Source: Serratia quinivorans
GTDB taxonomy: Bacteria > Pseudomonadota > Gammaproteobacteria > Enterobacterales > Enterobacteriaceae
NCBI RefSeq assembly: GCF_946227985.1
Contig: NZ_CAMKGL010000001.1
Location: 124,001 to 188,000 of the forward strand
Length of the DNA stretch: 64,000 bases
Reading direction: 5' to 3'
The position numbers and the translations under genes were made by a program. How positions within the stretch are numbered: the first letter of the stretch is position 1; the number at the start of each line of letters is the position of its first letter. The notes beneath the pieces are model-generated. The model saw only the letters and a program-made list of their open reading frames with translations. It was not told the DNA's origin and did no database searches. This document shows, piece by piece, positions 43,859 through 54,159 of this stretch.

Positions 43859-44545
43859 ATGCTGCAAGGCTATTCCCAATTGATATTAGAGGGGGCTCTG
43901 GTGACGCTGGAGCTGGCCCTCAGTTCCGTACTGCTGGCGCTGGTCATCGGTTTGATCGGTGCCGGCGGCAAGCTTTCCCAAAATCGCCTGCTTTCTACCG
44001 TGTTTGGCGCTTATACCACGCTGATCCGTGGCGTACCCGATCTGGTGCTGATGCTGCTGATTTTCTACGGCCTGCAAATTGCGCTCAACAACCTCACCGA
44101 ACTGCTTGGCTTCTCGCAAATCGATATTGATCCGCTCAGCGCGGGCATCATCACCCTCGGGTTTATTTACGGTGCCTATTTCACTGAAACCTTTCGCGGT
44201 GCCTATATGGCGGTGTCGAAGGGGCAGATCGAAGCGGCAACGGCCTACGGCTTCACCGGTTCACAAATTTTCCGCCGCATTCTGTTCCCTGCGATGATGC
44301 GCTTTGCCCTGCCGGGCATAGGCAACAACTGGCAGGTGATCCTGAAGGCCACGGCGCTGGTGTCTATTCTGGGCCTCAATGACGTGGTGAAAGCTACTCA
44401 ATTGGCCGGTAAAGGCACCTATCAGCCGTTCTTCTTTGCGATCGTGGCCGGTGTGGTTTATCTGGTGTTCACTACCGTTTCCAACGGTGTGCTGCTGTGG
44501 CTTGAACGGCGTTATTCCCTGGGCGTCCGGAGGGCTGAGCTATGA
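43859..44545 (+). CDS. hisQ: Histidine ABC transporter permease HisQ
   Basis: A 228-residue inner-membrane permease with five helices. It carries the HisMQ-family start GYSQLILEGALVTLELALSS and the coupling-helix EAA motif in SKGQIEAATAYGFTGSQIFR (about residue 120). It pairs with HisM to form the histidine/lysine/arginine/ornithine channel. It lies 85 bp after hisJ and overlaps hisM by 4 bp. Confidence 0.94.
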   Translation: MLQGYSQLILEGALVTLELALSSVLLALVIGLIGAGGKLSQNRLLSTVFGAYTTLIRGVPDLVLMLLIFYGLQIALNNLTELLGFSQIDIDPLSAGIITLGFIYGAYFTETFRGAYMAVSKGQIEAATAYGFTGSQIFRRILFPAMMRFALPGIGNNWQVILKATALVSILGLNDVVKATQLAGKGTYQPFFFAIVAGVVYLVFTTVSNGVLLWLERRYSLGVRRAEL

Positions 44546-45246
44546 TCGAAATTTTACAACAGTATTGGCAATCGCTGCTGTGGAGCGACGGTTACCGTTT
44601 CACCGGGGTCGCCGTCACCCTGTGGCTGCTGATTTCCTCGGTGGTAATGGGCGGTTTGCTGGCGATCCCGATGGCGGTGGCACGCGTTTCCTCCATCACC
44701 TGGGTGCGTTTCCCCGTGTGGCTCTACACCTATATATTCCGTGGTACGCCACTGTACGTGCAGTTGCTGGTGTTTTACTCCGGTATGTACAGCCTGGAAA
44801 TCGTGCGTGGGACAGACTTCCTCAACGCCTTCTTCCGCAGCGGGCTTAATTGCACCATTTTGGCGCTAACGCTGAACACCTGTGCCTACACCACCGAGAT
44901 CTTCGCCGGGGCGATACGCTCGGTGTCGCACGGTGAAATCGAAGCGGCCAATGCTTACGGTTTCTCTCGCTTCAAAATGTACCGCTGTATCATTTTGCCT
45001 TCAGCACTGCGCACCGCGCTGCCGGCTTACAGCAATGAAGTGATCCTGATGCTGCACTCGACCGCGCTGGCGTTCACCGCCACCGTGCCTGACCTGCTGA
45101 AGATAGCGCGAGATATCAATGCGGCGACCTACCAGCCGTTCTATGCCTTTGGCATTGCAGCGGTGCTGTATCTGATCATCTCTTACGGATTAATCAGCCT
45201 GTTCCGCAAGGCGGAAAAGCGCTGGATGGCACACGTTAATCACTGA
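44542..45246 (+). CDS. hisM: Histidine ABC transporter permease HisM
   Basis: A 234-residue permease, partner of HisQ. The EAA motif is in SHGEIEAANAYGFSRFKMYR near residue 132, the N-terminal helix reads FTGVAVTLWLLISSVVMGGL, and the C-terminus is YGLISLFRKAEKRWMAHV. The ATG overlaps the hisQ stop, and hisP follows after 18 bp, so the four his genes act as one operon. Confidence 0.94.
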   Translation: MIEILQQYWQSLLWSDGYRFTGVAVTLWLLISSVVMGGLLAIPMAVARVSSITWVRFPVWLYTYIFRGTPLYVQLLVFYSGMYSLEIVRGTDFLNAFFRSGLNCTILALTLNTCAYTTEIFAGAIRSVSHGEIEAANAYGFSRFKMYRCIILPSALRTALPAYSNEVILMLHSTALAFTATVPDLLKIARDINAATYQPFYAFGIAAVLYLIISYGLISLFRKAEKRWMAHVNH

Positions 45247-45264
45247 TAATGACGGGAACCTACT

Positions 45265-46038
45265 ATGTCTGAGAATAAATTAGCCGTCACCGAACTGCAT
45301 AAACGCTATGGCGAGCACGAAGTGCTGAAAGGCGTCTCGCTGGCGGCCAACGCAGGGGATGTGATTAGCATCATCGGGTCTTCCGGCTCCGGTAAAAGTA
45401 CCTTTTTGCGCTGCATTAACTTCCTGGAGAAGCCAAGTGAAGGCGCCATCAGCCTGAACAACGAAGATATTCGCATGGTGCGCGACAAGGACGGCCAGCT
45501 CAAGGTCTTCGATAAGAAACAACTGCAGTTACTGCGCACTCGCCTGACCATGGTGTTCCAGCATTTTAACCTGTGGAGCCACATGACGGTGCTGGAGAAC
45601 GTGATGGAGGCACCGGTGCAGGTTCTGGGGCTAAGCAAGACCGAGGCGCGTGAGCGCGCGATACGTTATCTGGACAAGGTGGGGATCGACGAGCGTGCCC
45701 GTGGTAAATATCCGGTGCACCTGTCCGGCGGCCAGCAACAGCGCGTGTCGATCGCACGGGCGTTGGCGATGGAACCGGAGGTGTTGTTGTTTGACGAACC
45801 GACCTCGGCACTGGATCCGGAACTGGTGGGCGAAGTGCTGCGCATCATGCAGAAGCTGGCGGAAGAAGGCAAAACCATGGTGGTGGTGACGCACGAAATG
45901 GAGTTTGCACGCCATGTTTCCAGCCACGTGATCTTCCTGCACAAAGGGTTGATCGAAGAACAGGGGCCACCGGCTGAGCTGTTCGGCAATCCGAAAAGTC
46001 CTCGCCTGCAGCAGTTCCTTTCCGGCGCGTTAAAATAA
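45265..46038 (+). CDS. hisP: Histidine ABC transporter ATP-binding protein
   Basis: HisP hydrolyses ATP to drive histidine and basic amino acid uptake. The 257-residue protein has Walker A GSSGSGKSTFLR (about residue 40), the Q-loop around MVFQHFNLW, the ABC signature LSGGQQQRVSIARAL (about 155), Walker B VLLFDEPTSALDPEL and the H-loop VTHEMEFA. The insert with DKDGQLKVFDKKQL is typical of HisP. A strong hairpin separates it from convergent yfcH. Confidence 0.96.
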   Translation: MSENKLAVTELHKRYGEHEVLKGVSLAANAGDVISIIGSSGSGKSTFLRCINFLEKPSEGAISLNNEDIRMVRDKDGQLKVFDKKQLQLLRTRLTMVFQHFNLWSHMTVLENVMEAPVQVLGLSKTEARERAIRYLDKVGIDERARGKYPVHLSGGQQQRVSIARALAMEPEVLLFDEPTSALDPELVGEVLRIMQKLAEEGKTMVVVTHEMEFARHVSSHVIFLHKGLIEEQGPPAELFGNPKSPRLQQFLSGALK

Positions 46039-46045
46039 TGGGTTT

Positions 46046-46071
46046 TTGGGGCCAGAACTTTCTGGCCCCAA
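46046..46071. terminator. Hairpin between convergent hisP and yfcH
   Basis: TTGGGGCCAGA and TCTGGCCCCAA pair perfectly around ACTT, 8 bp after the hisP stop and 9 bp from the end of yfcH. Confidence 0.75.
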
Positions 46072-46079
46072 TAGGCTCT

Positions 46080-46994
46080 TCAGCGGGCTGCGCCCCGCTG
46101 ATTAATCACATCATCCAATGCCTGTTCCAACTCCAAAAAGCGGAAGCTGAAACCGGCTTCTTCCAGCCTTTTCGGTACCGCTCGTTGCCCACCCAGCACC
46201 AATACCGCCGCTTCACCCATCAATAAACGCATGGCAAAGGCCGGCACGCGTAAAAACGCAGGTCGGTCGAGCACGTTGGCGAACTGAGCGGCAAACTGTT
46301 CGTTGTGAACCGGGTAAGGGGCCACCATATTAAATGGCCCTTGCAGGGTGTGGTGATTCAGTAAATAGACGATGCCGTCGACCATGTCTTCCAGGTGGAT
46401 CCACGGCAGATATTGGCGGCCGTCGCCTATGGGGCCGCCCAGTCCAAGGCGGAATGGCGGTAACATTTTAGCCAACGCGCCGCCTTTGGCTGCCAGCACC
46501 ACGCCGGTACGAAGCAGACAGACGCGGGTAGCCTCGCTTTGCGCTTGCAGCGCCAGAGACTCCCAGCGTTGGCACAGCTGATGGGTGAACTCGTCATGCG
46601 GGGCTTCGTCTTCGGTGACTACCGCCTGGCCCTGATCGCCATAATAGCCGGTTGCGGAACCGGAAATCAGCACGCCGGGCGGTGTGCTAGCGGCGTTAAT
46701 CAGCTTGGCCAATTGTTCGGTCAGATCCCAGCGGCTGTGGCACAGGCGTTCTTTCTGCGCTTTGCTCCAGCGCTTGTCGGCGATAGGCTCACCGGCCAGG
46801 TTGATGACGGCGTCAAAACCGTCCAGTGAGGGCTTGTCCTGCAGCGTTGACCAGTAGCTGACCTGCTCGCCAAAGCGCTCACGTGCGCGTTGCACGTTGC
46901 GGCTCAGCACCGTAATTTGATGAGAAAGGCCCAGCAGCCGTTGCGTCAGGCTGCTCCCTATCAATCCTGTGGCGCCGGTTATCAGGACTCGCAT
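46080..46994 (-). CDS. yfcH: TIGR01777-family NAD-dependent epimerase YfcH
   Basis: A 304-residue extended short-chain dehydrogenase/reductase-like protein. The N-terminal Rossmann motif is [29 protein letters not shown] holds a tyrosine-like active-site region near residue 120, and [20 protein letters not shown] follows. A C-terminal DUF1731 segment ends the protein. The substrate is unknown, though relatives are linked to cell division or nucleotide-sugar processing. It forms a minus-strand run with folX upstream, 27 bp away. Confidence 0.9.
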   Translation of the reverse strand: MRVLITGATGLIGSSLTQRLLGLSHQITVLSRNVQRARERFGEQVSYWSTLQDKPSLDGFDAVINLAGEPIADKRWSKAQKERLCHSRWDLTEQLAKLINAASTPPGVLISGSATGYYGDQGQAVVTEDEAPHDEFTHQLCQRWESLALQAQSEATRVCLLRTGVVLAAKGGALAKMLPPFRLGLGGPIGDGRQYLPWIHLEDMVDGIVYLLNHHTLQGPFNMVAPYPVHNEQFAAQFANVLDRPAFLRVPAFAMRLLMGEAAVLVLGGQRAVPKRLEEAGFSFRFLELEQALDDVINQRGAAR

Positions 46995-47021
46995 GGTCGA
47001 TTCTCCCTGAAACGGTGGTTT

Positions 47022-47393
47022 TCAGGCCCGGCGATAGCTCATGGTCATCGAAACCGAGTCGGCGTAGCGCAGGGCCAATAGTTTATCTATCTCCACTTCA
47101 GCATAGGTTACCCAGGCGTGTTGTTTCACGATATCGAGCACATCCTGAGTTAATTTTTCCAGCAGGGCGAAGCGGTTATCTTCCACGTGACGAATGATGG
47201 CCTTGGTGATGGTGCGGTAGTTGAGCGCGTCGTCGATATTTTCACTGTCGCGCGCCTTATCCGCCGGGTAGTGGATCACCACGTTAATCAGGATGTCCTG
47301 ACGGTTGTTGATTTCTTCTTCCTTGATACCGATGAATGTACGCAACCGCAGATTTTTTATACGAATAATGGCGTCGGGTTGACTGAATGACAT
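47022..47393 (-). CDS. folX: Dihydroneopterin triphosphate 2'-epimerase
   Basis: FolX epimerises dihydroneopterin triphosphate to dihydromonapterin triphosphate, leading to tetrahydromonapterin. The 123-residue protein is of the FolB/FolX tunnelling fold. [20 protein letters not shown] near the N-terminus holds the catalytic-side glutamate, and [19 protein letters not shown] is the pterin-binding segment. Length and start match E. coli (about 120 residues). Upstream is yfcG on the same strand with a terminator between them. Confidence 0.92.
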   Translation of the reverse strand: MSFSQPDAIIRIKNLRLRTFIGIKEEEINNRQDILINVVIHYPADKARDSENIDDALNYRTITKAIIRHVEDNRFALLEKLTQDVLDIVKQHAWVTYAEVEIDKLLALRYADSVSMTMSYRRA

Positions 47394-47469
47394 CAGAGAA
47401 TCTCCACAGGTCTGATTATTGGTGCTCAGAATACACGGAAAGCAGGGAAATGATAACGAGCCGGGGGAA

Positions 47470-47490
47470 ACTCCCCGGAGGCCGGGGAGT
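47470..47490 (-). terminator. Terminator after yfcG
   Basis: ACTCCCCGG and CCGGGGAGT form a 9-bp stem with a three-base loop, 7 bp downstream of the yfcG stop in its direction of transcription, followed by TTTCCCC. Confidence 0.75.
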
Positions 47491-47497
47491 CGGAAAA

Positions 47498-48127
47498 TTA
47501 ACCCTGCTCAGCCAGCTTGTAGGCACGCTCGGTTGCCGGGCGGTTGCTGATGCGTTCGAACCAGTTGCGTACCGCCGGATAATCCGCCAGATCGATGCGC
47601 TGACGCGGGTGTGACACTACCCAGGGATAAGTGGCGATATCGGCAATGCTGTAGTTGTCACCGCCCAGATAAGGGTGCTTTTGCAGCTCGGCTTCCAGTA
47701 CCGCATACAGACGTTTGGTTTCCAGGTGATAACGTTCGATGGCATAGGGCACCGGCTGCGGCGCGTAGTGGTTGAAGTGGTGGTTTTGCCCCAGCATCGG
47801 CCCAAAGCCCGCCACCTGCCAGAACAGCCACTGTAGCGTGGCTGCACGCTCGCGTAGCCCTTTGCTCAGCAGCTTGCCGGTTTTCTCCGCCAGATACAGC
47901 AGAATTTCGCCGGATTCGAAAAGGCTGATTGGCGTACCGCCATCGACCGGCTGATGGTCGACGATCGCCGGAATTTTGTTGTTGGGTGAAATGCTCAGAA
48001 AATCCGACTTGAACTGATCGCCGGCGCTGATATTTACGCGGTGGATACGGTAGGGTAAGCCAACCTCCTCCAGAAACAGGGTAATTTTGTGACCATTGGG
48101 AGTAGGCGCGTAATACAGGTCAATCAT
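47498..48127 (-). CDS. yfcG: Glutathione-dependent disulfide-bond oxidoreductase YfcG
   Basis: A 209-residue Nu-class glutathione-transferase homologue. The N-terminal thioredoxin-like domain begins [20 protein letters not shown], with the threonine-asparagine pair that holds two glutathiones in the E. coli enzyme. [11 protein letters not shown] and [11 protein letters not shown] follow, then the all-helical C-terminal domain with [12 protein letters not shown]. It reduces small disulfides using glutathione and has little transferase activity in relatives. Confidence 0.93.
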   Translation of the reverse strand: MIDLYYAPTPNGHKITLFLEEVGLPYRIHRVNISAGDQFKSDFLSISPNNKIPAIVDHQPVDGGTPISLFESGEILLYLAEKTGKLLSKGLRERAATLQWLFWQVAGFGPMLGQNHHFNHYAPQPVPYAIERYHLETKRLYAVLEAELQKHPYLGGDNYSIADIATYPWVVSHPRQRIDLADYPAVRNWFERISNRPATERAYKLAEQG

Positions 48128-48374
48128 GTTGCCTCCTGCGGTAAGGTGATCTGTAAGTCATTACACGTTGTTGCGGTCTTCGCCGCGCACAAAGGTATAT
48201 CAGAGATCTTTATATAGGGTACCAACAATAGCAGCTAAGAATAGCAGGCTATGTGAGATTCGTCCGATGCTATCGCCACAAGATGCATTACAATTTTCTG
48301 CAGGCACATCTGTGGGTTGTCGCGCAGCGATGGCGCGCTAAAATAGGGCCTATTTGCTTATCAGGGACAAGGTT

Positions 48375-48926
48375 ATGAAGCTGATATTTGCCTCGGATAT
48401 ACATGGTTCGCTTCCCGCCACCGAAAGCCTGTTGGCGCGTTTTGAACAAAGCGGCGCCGACTGGCTGATCCTGCTGGGTGATTTGCTGAATCATGGGCCG
48501 CGCAATGCACTGCCGCTGGGGTATCAGCCAGCGCAGGTTGCCGAACAATTGAATCGCTATAGCGACAAGATCATCGCCGTTCGCGGCAACTGCGACAGTG
48601 AAGTCGATCAGATGCTACTGTCTTTCCCTATCACTGCGTCTTGGCAGCAGGTGCTATTACAAAAAAGACGATTGTTTTTAACCCACGGTCACCTTTATCA
48701 TCCCTCGGCACTGCCACCGTTATCTGCCGGTGATGTGCTGGTCTATGGACACAGCCATTTGCCGCAGGCGGAACGGCAGGGGGATATTTACTGCTTTAAT
48801 CCAGGCTCGGTCAGCATTCCGAAAGGGGGCTTTCCTGCCAGCTATGGCATACTGGAGGACGGCGTTTTAAGTGTGGTCACTTTGCTCGGCGGCAAGGCTG
48901 TTGCAGAGGTGGCATTAACGCACTAA
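48375..48926 (+). CDS. yfcE: Calcineurin-like phosphodiesterase YfcE
   Basis: A 183-residue metallophosphoesterase of the MJ0936 class. The five metal-binding motifs are visible in order: ASDIHGS, LLGDLLNHGPR, VRGNCDSEVD, FLTHGHLY and YGHSHLP. E. coli YfcE hydrolyses phosphodiesters such as bis-pNPP with manganese; the natural substrate is unknown. The ATG at 48375 aligns with homologues; an in-frame one at 48354 is upstream without support. It is divergent from yfcG across 247 bp. Confidence 0.94.
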   Translation: MKLIFASDIHGSLPATESLLARFEQSGADWLILLGDLLNHGPRNALPLGYQPAQVAEQLNRYSDKIIAVRGNCDSEVDQMLLSFPITASWQQVLLQKRRLFLTHGHLYHPSALPPLSAGDVLVYGHSHLPQAERQGDIYCFNPGSVSIPKGGFPASYGILEDGVLSVVTLLGGKAVAEVALTH

Positions 48927-49016
48927 TTTATACACACACAATAAAAATCTTTGAAAAACACTCATTGATTAACCAGTGCGCGGGATGCATCGCGCCAAAA
49001 TAGAAGGTTTTAGAGG

Positions 49017-49574
49017 ATGGCGGAACAGGATCAGGCTGCAGATACCGAGTGGGTTGATATCGTCAACGAGCAAAACGAAGTGATTGCTCAATCCAGTCGC
49101 CAACAGATGCGTGCCCAACGGCTGCGTCATCGTGCTACCTATATTGTGGTGCATGATGGAATGGGAAAAATTCTGGTGCAGCGTCGCACCGATATTAAAG
49201 ATTTCTATCCGGGCTGGCTGGACGCCACTGCGGGTGGGGTAGTACAGAGCGGCGAGAACGTGCTGGATTCTGCCCGTCGCGAAGCGGAAGAGGAGCTGGG
49301 CATTGCCGGCGTGCCTTTCGCCGAACACGGCCTGTTCTACTTCGAAGAAGATCAGTGCCGGGTATGGGGCGCATTGTTCAGTTGCGTATCGCACGGCCCG
49401 TTTGCCCTGCAGGAAGAAGAAGTGGTTGAGGTGAGCTGGCTGACGCCGGAAGAAATCACCGCACGCTGCGACGAATTCACGCCGGATTCGCTAAAAGCGC
49501 TGTCGCTGTGGCTGACGCGCAACAACGAACAGGCTTATGGCAAGCCGCTACGCGATAGCGATGAAAATGCCTGA
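49017..49574 (+). CDS. yfcD: Nudix hydrolase YfcD
   Basis: A 185-residue Nudix protein. The Nudix box [23 protein letters not shown] lies near residues 76-98, satisfying GX5EX7[29 protein letters not shown] precedes it, as in isopentenyl-diphosphate isomerase-like Nudix enzymes. The substrate is unknown. The gene starts 90 bp after yfcE and ends at a strong bidirectional terminator shared with pta. Confidence 0.93.
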   Translation: MAEQDQAADTEWVDIVNEQNEVIAQSSRQQMRAQRLRHRATYIVVHDGMGKILVQRRTDIKDFYPGWLDATAGGVVQSGENVLDSARREAEEELGIAGVPFAEHGLFYFEEDQCRVWGALFSCVSHGPFALQEEEVVEVSWLTPEEITARCDEFTPDSLKALSLWLTRNNEQAYGKPLRDSDENA

Positions 49575-49590
49575 TGTGTTCGCGCAAATA

Positions 49591-49620
49591 AAAAAACCGG
49601 TCAATTGACCGGTTTTTTTT
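49591..49620. terminator. Bidirectional terminator between yfcD and pta
   Basis: AAAAACCGGTCA and TGACCGGTTTTTTTT flank an ATT loop region, giving an A-tract and a T-tract on either side, the classic shared terminator of convergent genes. Confidence 0.93.
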
Positions 49621-49640
49621 ATCTGATAATTCAGAAATTA

Positions 49641-51803
49641 TCAGGCTTTGGCTGCTGCTGCATCAGCCTGGGAAGACTGGATGGCGGTCAGCGCCACGGT
49701 GTAAACGATATCGTCTACCAGTGCGCCACGCGACAGGTCGTTCACCGGCTTGCGCATGCCTTGCAGCATTGGCCCGATGGACACCAGATCAGCAGAACGC
49801 TGTACCGCTTTGTAGGTGGTGTTACCCGTGTTCAGATCCGGGAAGATGAACACGGTAGCCTGGCCTGCAACCGGCGAGTTAGGTGCCTTGGACTTGGCTA
49901 CGTCAGCCATGATCGCGGCGTCATACTGCAACGGACCGTCGATGATCAGGTCAGGACGTTTTTCCTGCGCCAGGCGGGTTGCTTCACGCACTTTTTCAAC
50001 GTCGCTGCCTGCACCTGAGTTACCGGTGGAGTAGGAGATCATCGCTACGCGTGGTTCGATGCCGAAGGCGGCAGCAGAGTCGGCTGACTGAATGGCGATC
50101 TCAGACAGCTGCTCGGCGGTTGGATCCGGGTTGATCGCACAGTCGCCGTACACCAGAACCTGGTCAGGCAGCAGCATGAAGAACACGGAGGACACCAGCG
50201 AGCTGCCCGGTGCGGTTTTGATCAGCTGCAGCGGTGGACGAATGGTGTTGGCGGTGGTGTGAACCGCGCCGGAAACCAGCCCGTCAACTTCGCCTTTCTC
50301 CAGCATCAGGGTGCCGAGAACCACGTTGTCTTCCAGTTGCTCACGCGCAACCACTTCGGTCATGCCCTTGCTCTTGCGCAGCTCAACCAGACGCGGCACA
50401 TACTGTTCGCGGACGGCGACCGGATCAACAATCTCGATGCCTTTGCCCAGTTCAACGCCCTGAGCGGCAGCAACGCGCTGGATCTCTTCCGGATTACCCA
50501 ACAGCACGCATTCTGCGATACCACGTTCGGCACAGATAGCCGCCGCTTTCACGGTACGTGGTTCGTCGCCTTCAGGCAGCACGATGCGTTTGCCGGCTTT
50601 ACGTGCCAGTTCGGTCAGCTCGTAACGGAACGCTGGTGGTGACAGACGACGTGAACGCTCGGAGGTGGCGGTCAGAGACTCGATCCACTCGGCGTTGATG
50701 TGGCTGGCCACGTAGTTCTGCACTTTCTCGATGCGCTGGTGGTCATCCGCCGGCACTTCGAGGTTAAAGCTTTGCAGGCTGAGCGAGGTCTGCCAGGTGT
50801 TGGTTTCAACCATAAATACCGGCAGGCCGGTCTGGAAGGCACGTTCACACAGCTTTCTGATAGGTTCGTCGATGGCATAGCCACCGGTCAGCAGGATAGC
50901 GCCGATCTCTACGCCATTCATTGCTGCCAGACAGGCAGAAACCAGCACGTCAGGTCGGTCTGCCGAAGTTACCAGCAGTGAACCCGGACGGAAGTGTTCC
51001 AGCATGTGCGGGATGCTGCGCGCACAGAAAGTCACCGACTTCACGCGGCGGGTCATGATGTCGCCTTCATTGACCACAGAGGCCTTCAGGTGACGGGCCA
51101 TGTCGATAGCGCGGGTGGCGATCAGATCGAAGCTCCACGGCACGCAACCCAGTACTGGCAGCGGGCTGTTGGCGAACAGCTGCGCCGGGTCAACGTTGGT
51201 CACGCTGGCCTTGGTGGAATCGTCGAAGATTTCGGACAGGTCAGGACGGGTGCGGCCCTGCTCGTCAACCGGGGCGTTCAGCTTGTTGATGATCACGCCG
51301 GTGATGTTTTTGTTTTTGCTGCCGCCGAAGCTGCTGCGCGCCAGTTCGATACGCTCTTTCAACTGTGCCGGGGAATCGTTGCCCAGCGCCAGCACGAAGA
51401 CGATTTCCGCATTCAGCGTTTTGGCGATTTCATAGTTCAGCGCGTTGGCGAACTGGTGCTTACGGGTCGGCACCAGGCCTTCGATCAGCACCACTTCTGC
51501 GTCTTTGGTGTTCTCGTGGTAGCGAGCCACGATCTCTTCCATCAGCACGTCTTGCTGGTTGGAGCTCAATAGGCCCTCAACGTAGCTCATGCGCAGTGGT
51601 TCTGCCGCCGTGATGGTGGAGTTGCTGCTGCGGATGATGGTGGTGGTCTGGTCGAGCGAATCGCCGCCAGTACGTGGCTGTGCGATAGGTTTGAATACGC
51701 TCAGGCTAACGCCTTTTTGCTCCATGGAGCGAATGACACCCAGGCTGACGCTGGTCAGGCCGACGCTGGTGCCAGTGGGGATCAACATAATAGTACGTGA
51801 CAC
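49641..51803 (-). CDS. pta: Phosphate acetyltransferase
   Basis: Pta interconverts acetyl-CoA and acetyl phosphate. The 720-residue protein has an N-terminal P-loop/DRTGG regulatory region ([20 protein letters not shown], then the DRTGG-type middle domain) and a C-terminal catalytic PTA domain ([16 protein letters not shown] near residue 410, [19 protein letters not shown], and [10 protein letters not shown]). The start is a GTG at 51803, giving VSRTIMLIP as in E. coli. A longer frame running to 51878 includes ERIC sequence and is artefactual. It is downstream of ackA in the same direction. Confidence 0.96.
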   Translation of the reverse strand: MSRTIMLIPTGTSVGLTSVSLGVIRSMEQKGVSLSVFKPIAQPRTGGDSLDQTTTIIRSSNSTITAAEPLRMSYVEGLLSSNQQDVLMEEIVARYHENTKDAEVVLIEGLVPTRKHQFANALNYEIAKTLNAEIVFVLALGNDSPAQLKERIELARSSFGGSKNKNITGVIINKLNAPVDEQGRTRPDLSEIFDDSTKASVTNVDPAQLFANSPLPVLGCVPWSFDLIATRAIDMARHLKASVVNEGDIMTRRVKSVTFCARSIPHMLEHFRPGSLLVTSADRPDVLVSACLAAMNGVEIGAILLTGGYAIDEPIRKLCERAFQTGLPVFMVETNTWQTSLSLQSFNLEVPADDHQRIEKVQNYVASHINAEWIESLTATSERSRRLSPPAFRYELTELARKAGKRIVLPEGDEPRTVKAAAICAERGIAECVLLGNPEEIQRVAAAQGVELGKGIEIVDPVAVREQYVPRLVELRKSKGMTEVVAREQLEDNVVLGTLMLEKGEVDGLVSGAVHTTANTIRPPLQLIKTAPGSSLVSSVFFMLLPDQVLVYGDCAINPDPTAEQLSEIAIQSADSAAAFGIEPRVAMISYSTGNSGAGSDVEKVREATRLAQEKRPDLIIDGPLQYDAAIMADVAKSKAPNSPVAGQATVFIFPDLNTGNTTYKAVQRSADLVSIGPMLQGMRKPVNDLSRGALVDDIVYTVALTAIQSSQADAAAAKA

Positions 51804-51834
51804 AGAATAGTCCTCTTCACGATTTAACATGAGG

Positions 51835-51959
51835 CTATAGCCAAAATAATTGAAGTTGCAGCTAGGCGGCAAACGCATGAGGCCTGGGAGTTTAGATAAC
51901 TAAATGACCAGGGTGAACGCGTGCAGTCAACGTGGCTGCGGCTTCAAGTATGAAGGCTA
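51835..51959 (+). repeat. ERIC repeat, copy 6 (divergent core)
   Basis: A palindromic element bounded by CTATAGCC-type and GGCTA-type ends with the ERIC arms TTGAAGTTGCAGCTAGGCGG and GTGGCTGCGGCTTCAAGTAT. The centre GAGTTTAGATAACTAAATGA replaces the usual GCTTACATAAGTAAG. It lies in the 196-bp ackA-pta gap. Confidence 0.8.
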
Positions 51960-51965
51960 AAACAG

Positions 51966-51989
51966 CACCGTCAGCCTGGGCTGACGGTG
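51966..51989 (-). terminator. Terminator-like hairpin just after ackA, inside the operon
   Basis: CACCGTCAG and CTGACGGTG flank CCTGGG; in the minus-strand transcript the stem begins 10 bases after the ackA stop and is followed by CTGTTTTA. It lies upstream of pta. Confidence 0.7.
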
Positions 51990-51999
51990 TCGGAGTGCG

Positions 52000-53202
52000 T
52001 TACGCGGTCAGACGGGATGCGTCTTGCGCGATGACCAACTCTTCGTTGGTCGGGATAACCAGCGCCAGACGGCTACCGTCTTTGGTGATGGCACCGGATT
52101 TACCGAAGCGAGCAGCCATGTTGCGCTCGTGGTCAATCTCGAAGCCCAGCAGGCCCAGTTTGTTCAGGGTCAGCTCACGCACCATACCGGCGTTTTCACC
52201 GATACCGCCGGTGAAGATAACCGCGTCCAGACGGCCGTCCATCAGTGCGCTGTAGGCACCGATGTATTTGGCCAGGCGGTGGCAGAATACGTCCATCGCA
52301 CGTTTGGCGTCGGCTTTGCTTTCGTAGTTGTCTTCAACATAACGGCAGTCGCTGGTGACTTCGGTCAGGCCCAGCAGACCGGACTCTTTGGTCAGCATTT
52401 TGTTGATTTGATCAACGCTCATGCCCAGGGAGTCGTGCAGGTGGAAGATGATGGCCGGATCGATGTCACCACTGCGGGTGCCCATGACCAGGCCTTCCAG
52501 TGGGGTCAGACCCATGGAGGTGTCAACGCATTTGCCGTTGCGCACTGCGGTAACGGAACCGCCGTTGCCCAGGTGGCAGGTGATCAGGTTGACTTCTTCA
52601 ACCGGCTTGTTCAGGGCCTTGGCCGCTTCCTGAGTGACGTAGAAGTGGCTGGTGCCGTGTGCGCCATAGCGACGAACGCTGTGGTCGCGGTACAGGCTGT
52701 ACGGCAGGGCGTACAGGTAGGATTCTTCCGGCATGGTCTGGTGGAATGCGGTGTCGAACACGGCAACGTTTTTATCCGCCAGTTTAGGGAAGGATTTCAA
52801 TGCCTCGGCGATACCGATCAGGTGCGCCGGGTTATGCAGTGGTGCAAATGGCACCGAATCTTTGATACCCTGCAGAACTTCGTCGTTGATCACGGCAGAA
52901 GCGGTAAACTTCTCGCCGCCGTGCACAATACGGTGACCGATAGCGGTCAGCTGTGCAGAAAGCTCAGGTTTTTGTGCCAGAATAGTATTAACAATGTAGT
53001 TCAGTGCTTCGCTGTGCGCAGCGCCGGCACCCAAAGCCGCTTCGTGTTTGGCGCCGTCCATCTTCCATTTGAGGCGAGCCTCAGGCAGGTGGAAACATTC
53101 GGCCAGGCCGGAGAGGTGTTCTTCACCGTTGACAGCATCGATGATAGCGAACTTCAGGGAAGAACTGCCGCAGTTCAGGACCAGTACTAGCTTACTCGAC
53201 AT
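52000..53202 (-). CDS. ackA: Acetate kinase
   Basis: AckA transfers phosphate between acetyl phosphate and ADP. The 400-residue protein has the acetokinase signatures [15 protein letters not shown] (residues 6-20) and [16 protein letters not shown], the catalytic aspartate in [11 protein letters not shown] (about 148) and [16 protein letters not shown] near the C-terminus. It is the first gene of ackA-pta. A terminator-like hairpin and an ERIC repeat separate the two genes. A long frame on the opposite strand (52024-53190) is a composition shadow. Confidence 0.97.
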   Translation of the reverse strand: MSSKLVLVLNCGSSSLKFAIIDAVNGEEHLSGLAECFHLPEARLKWKMDGAKHEAALGAGAAHSEALNYIVNTILAQKPELSAQLTAIGHRIVHGGEKFTASAVINDEVLQGIKDSVPFAPLHNPAHLIGIAEALKSFPKLADKNVAVFDTAFHQTMPEESYLYALPYSLYRDHSVRRYGAHGTSHFYVTQEAAKALNKPVEEVNLITCHLGNGGSVTAVRNGKCVDTSMGLTPLEGLVMGTRSGDIDPAIIFHLHDSLGMSVDQINKMLTKESGLLGLTEVTSDCRYVEDNYESKADAKRAMDVFCHRLAKYIGAYSALMDGRLDAVIFTGGIGENAGMVRELTLNKLGLLGFEIDHERNMAARFGKSGAITKDGSRLALVIPTNEELVIAQDASRLTA

Positions 53203-53556
53203 GGAAGTACCTACTTAAATAGTTCGTGTTGTTAAAGGAAAGACCAAAACACGTGGTGAATTAATCGTCAATCAGACAACAAGCGTAGCGCATAATGCCG
53301 TTGACATTTATGATTAACATCATGTGAATCGAACAAACCACATGACGATGAAAAAACCGATGATTTCTCTGCGGTTTAAATAATCTTGATTTTTATAGGG
53401 CTAAAAGTTGACAGAATTCTTGTCATCTTCTACCGGCCAAAAGGCCGGCTTAGGATACCGATAGCCTGAGGCAAACACAAAATAAATTTAAAGCTTCAAC
53501 TTTTTTAGTATTGTGTTGGCTGTGTCCTTATTTTCTTTATGACGTTGAGGTACGCG
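53203..53556. promoter_or_regulatory. Divergent ackA / yfbV regulatory region
   Basis: A 354-bp gap between divergent genes. Near yfbV, TTGACAGAATTCTTGTCA (53408-53425) is a -35-like motif within a TGACA/TGTCA dyad, and CCGGCC-AAAA-GGCCGG (53433-53448) is a short hairpin. On the ackA side, the reverse strand of the 53310 region reads GTTAATCATAAATGT, which resembles an ArcA site only in its first half. No gene is seen. Confidence 0.4.
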
Positions 53557-54012
53557 ATGACGAGCAAACCGTCCGGTTCCGTAAGCTGGTTTCAGGTCTT
53601 CCAGCGCGGGCAGCATTATATGAAAACCTGGCCGTCAGACAAACGTCTGGCTCCGGTCTTTCCGGAGAATCGCGTTGCGAGTGCCACCCGTTTTGCCGTC
53701 CGCTTTATGCCGCCGCTGGCGGTGTTTACCCTGACCTGGCAGATAGCCATGGGCGGCCAGCTTGGCCCGGCCATCGCCACTGCACTGTTCGCCTGCAGCA
53801 TGCCGATGCAGGGGTTGTGGTGGTTGGGGCGCCGTTCGGTTACCCCGTTGCCGCCAACGCTGCTGCAATGGTTCCATGAAGTGCGTAACAAGCTGAAGGA
53901 AGCCGGCCAGGCAGTCGCGCCGGTAGAAGGCACGCCGACCTATCAGGCGTTGGCGGATCTGCTGAAACGCGCTTTCAAGCAGTTGGATAAAACCTTCCTG
54001 GATGATCTGTAA
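53557..54012 (+). CDS. yfbV: YfbV family membrane protein (UPF0208)
   Basis: A 151-residue inner-membrane protein with two hydrophobic segments (about residues 45-90). [37 protein letters not shown] and the C-terminal [20 protein letters not shown] match E. coli YfbV. In E. coli the protein helps insulate macrodomain Ter at its border. The ATG at 53557 ([13 protein letters not shown]) was preferred to one at 53539. It is divergent from ackA. Confidence 0.92.
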   Translation: MTSKPSGSVSWFQVFQRGQHYMKTWPSDKRLAPVFPENRVASATRFAVRFMPPLAVFTLTWQIAMGGQLGPAIATALFACSMPMQGLWWLGRRSVTPLPPTLLQWFHEVRNKLKEAGQAVAPVEGTPTYQALADLLKRAFKQLDKTFLDDL

Positions 54013-54022
54013 CTTCAAAAAT

Positions 54023-54041
54023 GGCCGCATTGATTGCGGCC
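54023..54041 (+). terminator. Hairpin after yfbV
   Basis: GGCCGCA and TGCGGCC form a 7-bp stem followed by TTGTT, 10 bp after the stop codon. Confidence 0.6.
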
Positions 54042-54159
54042 TTGTTACCCGTTCCGGCCAATAACCCCGGTTTAAATCAAAGAACCGGCGAGTTGTGATT
54101 TCCTGCGATATTGCGCTGTGCGATGCTTCCGCCATAAGTAATTTATCGAGGAAATTATG

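Noticed and set aside
51804-51878. Longer pta reading frame extending upstream of GTG 51803
   Set aside because: The additional 25 codons come from the ERIC repeat, and the product then no longer starts like known Pta proteins.
52024-53190. A 388-codon open frame opposite ackA, and a 455-codon one at 58103-59470 opposite alaA
   Set aside because: Both mirror highly conserved enzymes and have no family signatures of their own.
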